NCBI GenBank assembly: GCA_040754425.1 | Contig: JBFMCR010000019.1 | Location: 1 to 64,000, forward strand | Direction: 5' to 3' | Length of the DNA stretch: 64,000 nucleotides | Origin: UBA6918 sp040754425 | Lineage (GTDB): Bacteria > Pseudomonadota > Gammaproteobacteria > Burkholderiales > Thiobacillaceae | In this document: piece by piece, positions 52,651-59,861 of the stretch | Numbering within the stretch: position 1 is the first letter of the stretch | Layout of the letters: each line of letters opens with the position of its first letter | Notes under the pieces: model-generated | The model's database searches: none | What the model saw: the letters and a program-made list of their open reading frames with translations, nothing else | What the model was told of the DNA's origin: nothing | Made by a program: the position numbers and the translations under genes

Positions 52651-55600
52651 TCAAAAAGCAGGCGTGGCGGTGCCGTCAATCACTGCACTGCGCTTGAGGT
52701 GCAGGATGAGGTCGATATTGCGTTGCGCTTCGTCTGCATGGCAGCCCGAGGCCCTCACTGCCTGCCAGTAGCGCAGGCAGGTGTTGGCAGCGAAAAATGA
52801 AGAATATTCCCTGTTTCGCGCAAGCCACGTCCCGACGGCAGCCAGCAGGCGGCTGCGCAGTTCTCCCGGGCAGGCGGCCGCGTCGAATTCGGCGGGAGGG
52901 GGGAGGAAGGGCTGGGCGGAAATTTCGTCGTTGCGTTTCAATGCCTTGAAAACGGCGTCGAATTCCGCGCAGGCCCGTTCGCGCATCCCCAGGTCGGCAA
53001 GAATTCTCGCCAGAGTAAGCCGGTGGGGAATGGACGGTTCGGCATCCGCCATGCGTTGCGCGCAGGCCAGCGCCTGTTCCAGCGCGGCAAGACGCAAGGC
53101 TGGCGGAGCCTTGGTGTCGGCTGAGCGGGCATGGCATGCCAGCGCATGGCCGTATTCTTTACCGGTGCTGCAACCGGCAGCGTCCGTCGCACTGCCAGGC
53201 ATGACCAGAAATCCCTGGCTGGCGAGCGTTTGCGCCTTGTCGCGCTTGCAGAAAAACAGGTTCAGCTGATACGGATCCAGTGCCGCGGGCTCGGCCACCG
53301 GCGCGAGCACCAACAAGCCCGGCACCAGCCGGTAGGGCTGGTACCCCAGAGCGGCGAGGGCTTCGATCACCTCGTGGTTGATGTCGCGTCCGTGCTTGTA
53401 CTCGGCCATTACCAGCGGCGAGGCTTCGGTGAGCAGGCAGGCGGCGCCGCGCACGACCTGCGGTTCCTGGCCTTCGGCGTCGATCTTGATGAAATCAGGC
53501 ATTTGCCAGCCGAATTCCCCGCGGCAGTGGTCGAGCGTGGTCATGCTTACCGCAAGATCGGCATCGCCGGATTCGGACCCGTCGACCAGTTGATTCAGTT
53601 CGGAATTGCCCGTCATCCTGAGGTAGCCGCGGCCCAGCCTGTCCGACACGGCGCGTTCGATCACCTGCACCTGGCCGAAGCCGTTTTCGGCCAGGCTCTT
53701 GCGCAGCATCGATGCGGTCTCGGGGTCGGGTTCGAAGGCGTATATGCTGCCGGAAGGCCCGACCAGGGCCGCCATGGACAGCGTGTAAACGCCATAGTTG
53801 GCGCCGATGTCCAGCGCACGCTGGCCCGGCCCCAACAGCCTGCGCACGAAACGGATTTCGTCCTCGAACCAGTCGCCGCGCTCCTCGATGACGTAGCGGC
53901 TCATCACCTGGCAGGAATCGGGCAGTCGGATTCTGGCAATGCCGGCGAGATCGAGCGCGATGCTGCGATCGGGGGTGGCAGCGTTCACGGCTGCCGCCGC
54001 TTCCTCCCTGCGGCGCGCACAGTAGGTCCGCCACATGTCGCGGTAGGCGGCTTCCAGGTTGCGGGTGAAGCCGGCGTGGTCGAGCAGGGGGGACGCCTGC
54101 ATTCTTTCGCGCAGGCCGGCCCGCAGTGCGGCAAGGCGACCGGTGTCCGCGGCAAGCTGTGCGGCGATGCGCACGAATTCCTCCGCATCGCCGGCCAGCA
54201 GTTCCCTCAGGCCGAGCGCGTTGAGCAGGCTGGCGCCGACGCGGGCGGAGTGGCGTTCGCCTTCCAGGCACACCACCGGCACGCCCATCCACAGGGCCTC
54301 GCAGGTGGTGGTGGTGCCGTTGTAGGGAAAGGTGTCAAGGGCGATGTCGACCTTGTTGTAGATGCTCAGATGTTCGTTGGTGCCGGCGCGCCATCCGACG
54401 AGGTCGAGGCGCTCCTCCGGGATGCCGTGCGCGGCGAATCCGTCCACGATGCGTTTGCGGCCGCGCACCGATGACAGCGCGAAGCTCTTCAGCATAAGTC
54501 GCGAGTCGGGAACTGCGGCCAGCACTTTGGACCATACGGCGATGACTTGCTCGTTTACCTTGGCAAGGTTATTGAAGCTGCCGAAAGTGACATGCCCGGT
54601 TGCGGCGCATGGGGGTGGCAAGATCGGCGGCGCATCATCTGGCGGCTGGTAGGTCAGGAAACAGTGCGGCAACTGCCAGAGGGTTTCGGTGTAGTGTCCG
54701 GCGGTCAATTCTTTCGGATCCGAAACGGCATCGCCAAGGCGGTAGTCCATCGTATCCAGGCCGCTGGTTGCAGGGTGTCCAAGGTAGTTCAGCTGAATGG
54801 CGGCGGGCTTGCGCGCGAACACTCCCAGACGGTTGCCGGTGGTGTGACCGGAAAGGTCGACGAGTATGTCTATCCGATCCTTGCGTATCAGTTCGGTCGC
54901 GGCTTCTTCCGACAGTGTGGAAATGTCGCGCCAGTGGTCCGCAAGCATCTTGAAGCGTTCGGTGACCTGGTCTCCTTCCAGCAGTGTCGGGTAACAGTAG
55001 ACTTCGAATTGCGCATGGTCATGCTGGCGCAGGATGGGTTCCAGGAAATAAGCCACCGGGTGCTTGTAGAAATCGCGCGAAACGTAGCCGATGCGCAGGC
55101 GCCGCTCGGGTACTGCGGCGGTTGCGGCAGGCGGTGGCGACAGCGGTCGTGTCGCATATAGTTCCGCCCATTCGCGATAACCTTCGCGCAGCGCTTTGCC
55201 GCTGAGGTCTGGGTAGTACATGCTATGGAATACCAGCCGCGACTGGGTGTCGGCGTGAGAAGGCGCGATGTCCAGAAGTCGTTGAAGGTAAGCCATGCCG
55301 GCGCGCACATCACCGACGAAAATGTAGTTTGCCGCCAGTATGTTCAGAACTTCGGTTGAATCCGGCTTTAATTCGCGCGCTCGTTCCAGCCGATCGGCGG
55401 CTTCGTCCCAACGCCCCATGACCTGTAGGGCTTGTGCAATGCGAATGTGGGGGAGGAAGTCGTTTGGCCGGCGCCGCGACAGTCTCTCGTAATATTCGAG
55501 CGCACCAGGCAAGTAGCGGGCGTCCTGCAAGACAAGCGCCAGATTGACCAGTGCTTCCGGCAGTCCCGGGCTCAGCCTGAGCGCCTCGCGATAGCAGGCC

Positions 55601-56199
55601 ACGGCCTCCCCGGTGCGGGCCTGGCTCAGCAGCGCATTGCCGAGATTGCAATGCGCACCGGCAAAATCAGGTGCCAGTTCAACTGCTTTGCGGCAGTAGC
55701 GCTCTGCAGCAGCGTTCTCGCCTCGCATGTTGTAAATCGATCCAAGATTGGTCAGCGCTTCTACATAATTTGGGTTGTGCGCAAGCGCGGCGTGGTAACA
55801 GCGGGCCGCTTCCTCAAGCTCGTCCCCGGCAAGATGGATGTTGCCGAGGTTGTTGTGAGCTGCGGGGAAAGCCGGCCTTACGGCCAGCGCCCGCTCGAAA
55901 TGTGCGCGTGCACCTGCCGTATCCCCGGTACTCAGCAAATATGCACCGAGCAGGTTGTTTGCCTCCGGGTGGTCGGGCTGCGCCACGAGAATCCTTTCCA
56001 GCAGCGTGCGCGCCTCCTCCTGCCGGCCTTCCCTCCATAGAGCATGAGCCTGGACATATTGAGGCAGGTTCCGGGGGGCGAGCTGATCGGCTGTTTGGAA
56101 CAGTTGACCAACGAGTTGGGTGTGGCCTGAGCGCGCGAGCAGTGCGCCGGCCCAGCGCAGCAGCCGAGCAACGATAAGCTGCCTGAGCCCGGTTTTCAC
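52651..56199 (-). CDS. TPR - O-GlcNAc transferase-like (GT41) - FkbM methyltransferase fusion
   Basis: A protein of 1182 residues. Eight or nine TPR units (about 40-330, e.g. YVEALTNLGSIYNMRGENAA) lead to a GT41 catalytic region (about 350-720): RLRIGYVSRDFYKHPVAYF, ILVDLSGHTTGNRL, VTFGSFNNLAKVNEQVIAVW and ALDTFPYNGTTTTCEALWMG. An FkbM-type SAM methyltransferase (about 770-970) follows, with ALDIGANYGVYTLSMAALVG and PDFIKIDAEGQEP. The last 200 residues are helical and unassigned. There is no signal peptide, so it acts in the cytosol. It lies between the pilin gene mshA and mshC, which suggests that it glycosylates a pilin and perhaps methylates the sugar. That role is inferred from position. 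Confidence 0.85.
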   Translation of the reverse strand: MKTGLRQLIVARLLRWAGALLARSGHTQLVGQLFQTADQLAPRNLPQYVQAHALWREGRQEEARTLLERILVAQPDHPEANNLLGAYLLSTGDTAGARAHFERALAVRPAFPAAHNNLGNIHLAGDELEEAARCYHAALAHNPNYVEALTNLGSIYNMRGENAAAERYCRKAVELAPDFAGAHCNLGNALLSQARTGEAVACYREALRLSPGLPEALVNLALVLQDARYLPGALEYYERLSRRRPNDFLPHIRIAQALQVMGRWDEAADRLERARELKPDSTEVLNILAANYIFVGDVRAGMAYLQRLLDIAPSHADTQSRLVFHSMYYPDLSGKALREGYREWAELYATRPLSPPPAATAAVPERRLRIGYVSRDFYKHPVAYFLEPILRQHDHAQFEVYCYPTLLEGDQVTERFKMLADHWRDISTLSEEAATELIRKDRIDILVDLSGHTTGNRLGVFARKPAAIQLNYLGHPATSGLDTMDYRLGDAVSDPKELTAGHYTETLWQLPHCFLTYQPPDDAPPILPPPCAATGHVTFGSFNNLAKVNEQVIAVWSKVLAAVPDSRLMLKSFALSSVRGRKRIVDGFAAHGIPEERLDLVGWRAGTNEHLSIYNKVDIALDTFPYNGTTTTCEALWMGVPVVCLEGERHSARVGASLLNALGLRELLAGDAEEFVRIAAQLAADTGRLAALRAGLRERMQASPLLDHAGFTRNLEAAYRDMWRTYCARRREEAAAAVNAATPDRSIALDLAGIARIRLPDSCQVMSRYVIEERGDWFEDEIRFVRRLLGPGQRALDIGANYGVYTLSMAALVGPSGSIYAFEPDPETASMLRKSLAENGFGQVQVIERAVSDRLGRGYLRMTGNSELNQLVDGSESGDADLAVSMTTLDHCRGEFGWQMPDFIKIDAEGQEPQVVRGAACLLTEASPLVMAEYKHGRDINHEVIEALAALGYQPYRLVPGLLVLAPVAEPAALDPYQLNLFFCKRDKAQTLASQGFLVMPGSATDAAGCSTGKEYGHALACHARSADTKAPPALRLAALEQALACAQRMADAEPSIPHRLTLARILADLGMRERACAEFDAVFKALKRNDEISAQPFLPPPAEFDAAACPGELRSRLLAAVGTWLARNREYSSFFAANTCLRYWQAVRASGCHADEAQRNIDLILHLKRSAVIDGTATPAF

Positions 56200-56216
56200 G
56201 GATTATCCTGAGCCGT

Positions 56217-56540
56217 TCAAGTGCGGCGGCCGGGCGCCACCAGTGCACTGACTGTGACGGCGCCAACTACACGCGAAACCATGTCACCAGGATAGCCCAG
56301 TGTCTGCATCTCGGTTTGCAGCGCCTTGGCAAGCCGCGCCCGCCCGATGAAGCTCAGGCGTCTGTCTTTTGCATAAGCTGCCATGCGCTGTTTCAGGGTT
56401 TCGAGGGATTCGATGATTTTTTGCTCTGGTATGGGTTTGCCTTGCCTTATCCTGGCGGGCGGGGGGCAGGTACGCGCAAATGCTTCCAGCGCTTCGCTGG
56501 CTGCTAGTTGCAAGGATTGTCGTGAAGCAAATCCAAACAT
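56217..56540 (-). CDS. small hypothetical protein in the MSHA locus
   Basis: A protein of 107 residues, mostly helical and charged (PIPEQKIIESLETLKQRMAA, RRLSFIGRARLAKALQTEMQ), with a hydrophobic C-terminal turn. I recognise no family. It lies directly after the terminator of mshA and 18 bases before the glycosyltransferase gene, on the same strand. I see no good ribosome site, and the start is uncertain. The protein-like composition argues for a real gene. Confidence 0.55.
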   Translation of the reverse strand: MFGFASRQSLQLAASEALEAFARTCPPPARIRQGKPIPEQKIIESLETLKQRMAAYAKDRRLSFIGRARLAKALQTEMQTLGYPGDMVSRVVGAVTVSALVAPGRRT

Positions 56541-56544
56541 GGGA

Positions 56545-56574
56545 ATAAAAACAGCCTGCTTTGGCAGGCTGTTT
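56545..56574 (-). terminator. intrinsic terminator after mshA
   Basis: The stem AAACAGCCTGC/GCAGGCTGTTT with a 4-base loop lies 20 bases past the mshA stop and is followed on the minus strand by TTTTTATT. It should let mshA be expressed much more than the genes downstream. Confidence 0.8.
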
Positions 56575-56594
56575 GCAGTACGGGGAGGGGAAAG

Positions 56595-56972
56595 TCAGGT
56601 TCCGATGGCGGTGTAGTTGGCCGTGGTGCCGTTGCCGCCGTTGACGGTGCAGGTCACAGCGGTACCTGCTGGTGTTACGGCTGTCGTGCCGCTAGCCGCA
56701 ATGGTATAGCCGCTGGGCAGTCCTCCCTGCAATGCGTTGGTGACATCGCCGCAGGTAGATACGGTCACGGCGTTGGTATTGCCTGCCTGGTCCGCAGCGT
56801 AATTGATGGCGGCAGCCGAAGACAGGGCGCCTGCCACGCCGGCGGTTGCCGCTTCGTCTGCTTCAGTGCTGAGGTCGATGAACCTGGGAAGGGCGGTTGC
56901 AGCGAGGATGCCCAGAATCACGATCACCACCACCAGTTCGATGAGCGTGAAGCCTTTTTGTGTGTTGCGCAT
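56595..56972 (-). CDS. mshA: MSHA major pilin MshA
   Basis: A type IVa-like pilin of 125 residues. The short basic leader MRNTQKG is cut before FTLIELVVVIVILGILAATA, the classic pilin N-terminus with Glu5. Two Cys (STCGDV, AVTCTV) can form the disulfide loop. GGAGA precedes the ATG by 9 bases. A terminator directly follows it and a hairpin lies in its leader, which fit the expected high expression. It stands between mshB-like and the glycosyltransferase region. Confidence 0.9.
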   Translation of the reverse strand: MRNTQKGFTLIELVVVIVILGILAATALPRFIDLSTEADEAATAGVAGALSSAAAINYAADQAGNTNAVTVSTCGDVTNALQGGLPSGYTIAASGTTAVTPAGTAVTCTVNGGNGTTANYTAIGT

Positions 56973-57012
56973 GATTACAGTCTCCAATGATGCCGAGCAG
57001 TAAAAACCTTTC

Positions 57013-57033
57013 AATTGGCGGTGAGCGCCAATT
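57013..57033. promoter_or_regulatory. perfect inverted repeat in the mshA leader
   Basis: AATTGGCG-GTGAG-CGCCAATT lies about 40-60 bases before the mshA start. It could be an operator, an mRNA 5' hairpin or an mshB-end structure. It has no U-run. Confidence 0.5.
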
Positions 57034-57101
57034 TCCGATTATTTTACGGCGTTTGAGGAAATTTTCTTTAATTGTGACTTGGTTTTTTTTGGTTGTCGAT
57101 G

Positions 57102-57569
57102 TCAGCAGTCGCTGATGTCGAGGGTGATGGTGGGGGCCGTGGGGCCGGCGCCGGCGGCGTTGTAAGTGATGCTGCAGGCCGCACCGCCGTTGACGCTGAT
57201 GATGATGGGGCTGGAGCCGGAAACCGTGACTCCGTCGTTGGTGAGGTCCAGCTGGATGGCTGCGACAATGCCGGACATCGTGGCCGCGGGGTACTGGTTG
57301 ACCATGTCGATCGCGACGCCGTCCATGTCGGTGGTTCCTGCCGTTGCCGTGCAGGTGCCCGGACCCAGGCCGGCAAGGTCCGCCATGCAGTTGGCGCGCG
57401 CCAGGGCGGCGGCCGATCGCATCGCGCCGTATATGGCCTGGGCCTTGGCGGCGCGTGCCTTGGACTGGAGGTTGATGTAGCGCGGCAGGGCGGCGGCCGC
57501 CAGGATGCCGATGATGGCAACGACGATGACGAGCTCGATGAGGGTGAAGCCAGCCTGTTTTTTGCTCAA
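57102..57569 (-). CDS. mshB: MSHA pilin MshB
   Basis: A second pilin, 155 residues. The leader SKKQAG precedes FTLIELVIVVAIIGILAAAA (Glu5). YINLQSKARAAKAQAIYGAM is the usual first exposed helix, and the C-terminus has two Cys near ACSITY and the last residue. I chose the TTG at 57569 because no ATG exists near the leader; GGGAA lies about 8 bases upstream. MshA/MshB assignment follows gene order and could be reversed. Confidence 0.85.
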   Translation of the reverse strand: MSKKQAGFTLIELVIVVAIIGILAAAALPRYINLQSKARAAKAQAIYGAMRSAAALARANCMADLAGLGPGTCTATAGTTDMDGVAIDMVNQYPAATMSGIVAAIQLDLTNDGVTVSGSSPIIISVNGGAACSITYNAAGAGPTAPTITLDISDC

Positions 57570-57639
57570 TTCAAGGTTCCCGATCGGTCCCGAATGCAGT
57601 CTTGACCGCCTGACAGCATGATCGCGAGGCCGCGCAACA

Positions 57640-58158
57640 TTATTCGACAGACCAATCATACGGCCTCACCAGGCTTAATGCCACACCTTCCGCGATGGGG
57701 GTGGCGGCGCTTTCTTCCGCGCGCATGACTGCCGTAACCTGGAAGCGGATGAGCTTTTCTTCCTCGGAATCGGCCTTGATGAGGCGCGTGAGCTTAGGCC
57801 GGTATACCAGTTGGCGGCGCGTGCGGTCGAAACACCAGCTGCCGGGCGGGATGGCGGTGGGCGATGGGTTGTCGAGTTCTCCGGCATAGTTGGCCGGGGG
57901 CCTGTCCAGCCATGCGATGGGGTTGGCGCCGACCAGGTGTTCAAGGTCCTGCATCCTGTTTTGCATCCGCAGTTCCGCCACCGTGAGGCGCAGGGCGCTG
58001 CGCAAATTGATGATCGTGGTTTCCATGGCGGTTCTTTCGGCGACTTCCTGGTAGAACAGCAGGCGGTCGAGCAGGATGGCGCCCAGGATGGCGATCAGCA
58101 GCAGGGCGACCATCGCTTCCAGCTTGCTGATGCCGACGAGCCTGTTTATGCGGAACAT
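57640..58158 (-). CDS. mshF: MSHA biogenesis protein MshF-like
   Basis: A protein of 172 residues starting MFRINRLVGISKLEAMVALL, with a prepilin-like N-terminal helix (VALLLIAILGAILLDRLLFY) but an unusual leader (VGISKLEAM). ERTAMETTIINLRSALRLTV is typical of the MshF/GspG-like group, and the C-terminal half is beta-rich (PPGSWCFDRTRRQLVYRPKL). It lies 15 bases after mshG and before mshB, the mshF position in other clusters. Confidence 0.75.
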   Translation of the reverse strand: MFRINRLVGISKLEAMVALLLIAILGAILLDRLLFYQEVAERTAMETTIINLRSALRLTVAELRMQNRMQDLEHLVGANPIAWLDRPPANYAGELDNPSPTAIPPGSWCFDRTRRQLVYRPKLTRLIKADSEEEKLIRFQVTAVMRAEESAATPIAEGVALSLVRPYDWSVE

Positions 58159-58173
58159 GCCGGCAAGGCTGGC

Positions 58174-59403
58174 TTATCTGCCTATGATCTTTCCCAGATC
58201 CCAGATCGGCAGGAACACGCCCAGGGCCAGGATCAGCACGACGATGCCCAGGCCGACGATGAGGATGGGTTCGATTTGCGAGGACAGGGTTTTCAGTTCG
58301 TAGTCGACTTCGCGCTCATACATGTCGGCGACTTCCTCCATGAGCGTGTCGAGTTCGCCGCTTTCCTCGCCGACGGCGATCATCTGCAGCACCACGGGGG
58401 TGAAGACATGGGTGGTCATGGCGGTGCGCAGGATGCTTTCGCCGCGCTCCACGCCGTCGCGGATCTGTTCGACCCGGCTTTCGATGTAGGCGTTGTCCAC
58501 GGTTTGCGCCACTACGTTGAGGCCCTGCACCACGGGCACGCCGCTCTTGCTGGCCAGGGCGAAGCTGCGCGCAAAGCGCGAAAGCGCGCTTTTCAGCAGG
58601 ATCTTGCCCATGATGGGCAGGCGCAGCTTGATCCTGTCCCAGCGATAGCGTCCGGCATGGGTGGCGATGTAGATGCGGAAAACGAGCAGGCCGCCAACGA
58701 CGAGGGCGAGGAGGAGCGGCCAGAACTTGATCGTCAGTTCGGAGGCGGTGATGAGGATCCGGGTCATCAGCGGCAATTCGACGCCGAAACCGGCATAGAC
58801 TTTGGCGAAGGCGGGAATGACCAGAAAATTGATCACTGCGAGGGCCGCTACCATGGTCAGGATGACGAAGACGGGATAGCGCAGGGCCGTGGCCACGCGG
58901 TTTCTCATTTCGCGCTCGAACTCCAGGTGGTCGAACAGGCGCAGGAACACCTCTTCCAGGCGGCCGGTGGTTTCGCCCACGCGCACCATGCTGATGTAGA
59001 AGTTGTCGAACACGTGAGGATGGCGGCGCATGGCGGCGGAAAGCTCGCGTCCGGCATCGAGCGAGTCGCGCATGTCCTTGAGCAGGCGGGCGAAGCTCGG
59101 GTTGGTGGCCGATTCCTGCAGGCCGGCCAGCGCGCGCATGATCGGCACGCCAGCCCTGAGCAGGGTATACATCTGGCGGCTGAAAAGCTGCACGTCGATG
59201 GGCTGCACCTTTTCCCCGCGCAGGTGCGTGAGCCAGCGCCCGTCTCTGCCGACGACCGGCTGCTGGCCCGGCTTGATCTCGATCGGCGTGAGTCCCGACC
59301 TGAACAGATGTTCGGCGATGGCATTGCTGTCCGCGCCCTCGAGCACGCCCTGGATGAGTTCGCCGCGCGCGTTGCGGGCTTTGTAGGCAAAGAAGGCCAT
59401 CAT
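58174..59403 (-). CDS. mshG: MSHA inner-membrane platform protein MshG
   Basis: A GspF/PilC family protein of 409 residues with two repeated GspF domains (FSRQMYTLLRAGVPIMRALA and FARSFALASKSGVPVVQGLN) and three membrane helices, including PVFVILTMVAALAVINFLVI and PILIVGLGIVVLILALGVFL. It is the platform on which MshE drives pilin extrusion. The start MMAFFAYKARNARGELIQGV is typical. It is separated from mshE by a 455-base insert. Confidence 0.93.
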   Translation of the reverse strand: MMAFFAYKARNARGELIQGVLEGADSNAIAEHLFRSGLTPIEIKPGQQPVVGRDGRWLTHLRGEKVQPIDVQLFSRQMYTLLRAGVPIMRALAGLQESATNPSFARLLKDMRDSLDAGRELSAAMRRHPHVFDNFYISMVRVGETTGRLEEVFLRLFDHLEFEREMRNRVATALRYPVFVILTMVAALAVINFLVIPAFAKVYAGFGVELPLMTRILITASELTIKFWPLLLALVVGGLLVFRIYIATHAGRYRWDRIKLRLPIMGKILLKSALSRFARSFALASKSGVPVVQGLNVVAQTVDNAYIESRVEQIRDGVERGESILRTAMTTHVFTPVVLQMIAVGEESGELDTLMEEVADMYEREVDYELKTLSSQIEPILIVGLGIVVLILALGVFLPIWDLGKIIGR

Positions 59404-59463
59404 TGATGCAAGGCAAAAGGCAAAAGGAAAAAATTAAAAGGCAAAAACGGGGTACAAGCCCTG

Positions 59464-59592
59464 ATGTTCAACGTGAAACTACGCGTAGCGTTTCCTCGTC
59501 CCCCTCTTTCGCGCAAAGAGGGCCGGGGAGGGGGAACGGACCCGGCTGCTGTTGCGTTCATGATTCGGGTTGTCGCGGTCGTCATGTCCGTT
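59464..59592 (+). repeat. composite dispersed repeat, second copy
   Basis: It carries ACGCGTAGCGTTTCCTCGTC, a palindrome with CCCTCTTT...AAAGAGGG arms, GCCGGGGAGGGGGAACGGAC, and the ATTCGGGTTG...TGTCCGTT end, matching 51938-52043 on the other strand. Its last 60 bases also match 6369-6431. Confidence 0.65.
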
Positions 59593-59621
59593 TCACCCAT
59601 CTTGTTGCTATCCATCATTTA

Positions 59622-59783
59622 GCCGTTCCTTTGACGGTGGCTACCGACCTGGAAAGTATCGCTCTTAACTGTAAAGACTCATCAATCAGATCGGCAAGCA
59701 TTTCCTGCGGAAGCATTTCTGTTTTTGCCAGCAGGCGATGCCGATAACAGGATTTGCGCAATTCCTTCAGGGCTGTCTGCAAT
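59622..59783 (-). pseudogene. remnant of a four-helix-bundle protein gene
   Basis: The minus strand reads LQTALKELRKSCYRHRLLAK and on to SRSVATVKGTAK before TGA at 59622-59624. This is the C-terminal half of the S23/four-helix-bundle family (typically KELRES..WLRLL......LL.E...L.AI...S). An in-frame TAA lies directly before it, so the N-terminal half is lost. These genes are known as mobile-like insertions, for example within rRNA intervening sequences. Confidence 0.65.
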
Positions 59784-59861
59784 TAGTGTGCAAAATCACT
59801 CCTGGATTCCGCGCCCTGCGTTTCCTCAAAGTTGGCGCCCTTTTGCCTTTTGCTTTTCCAT

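Larger units (their letters stand above)
59404..59861. other. insert between mshE and mshG
   Basis: 455 bases separate two genes that are usually adjacent. It contains A-rich GGCAAAAGGCAAAAGG (59411-59427) and its inverted counterpart CCTTTTGCCTTTTGCTTTT (59839-59857) near the ends, a composite repeat (59464-59592) and the remnant of a four-helix-bundle gene (59622-59783). It looks like an inserted and decaying cassette. Confidence 0.55.

Noticed and set aside
57005..57035. Sigma-54 promoter for mshA in the TTGGCGCTCACCGCC stretch
   Set aside because: The GG and GC doublets are 8 bases apart instead of the required 10, so it does not fit the -24/-12 pattern despite pilR being in the window.
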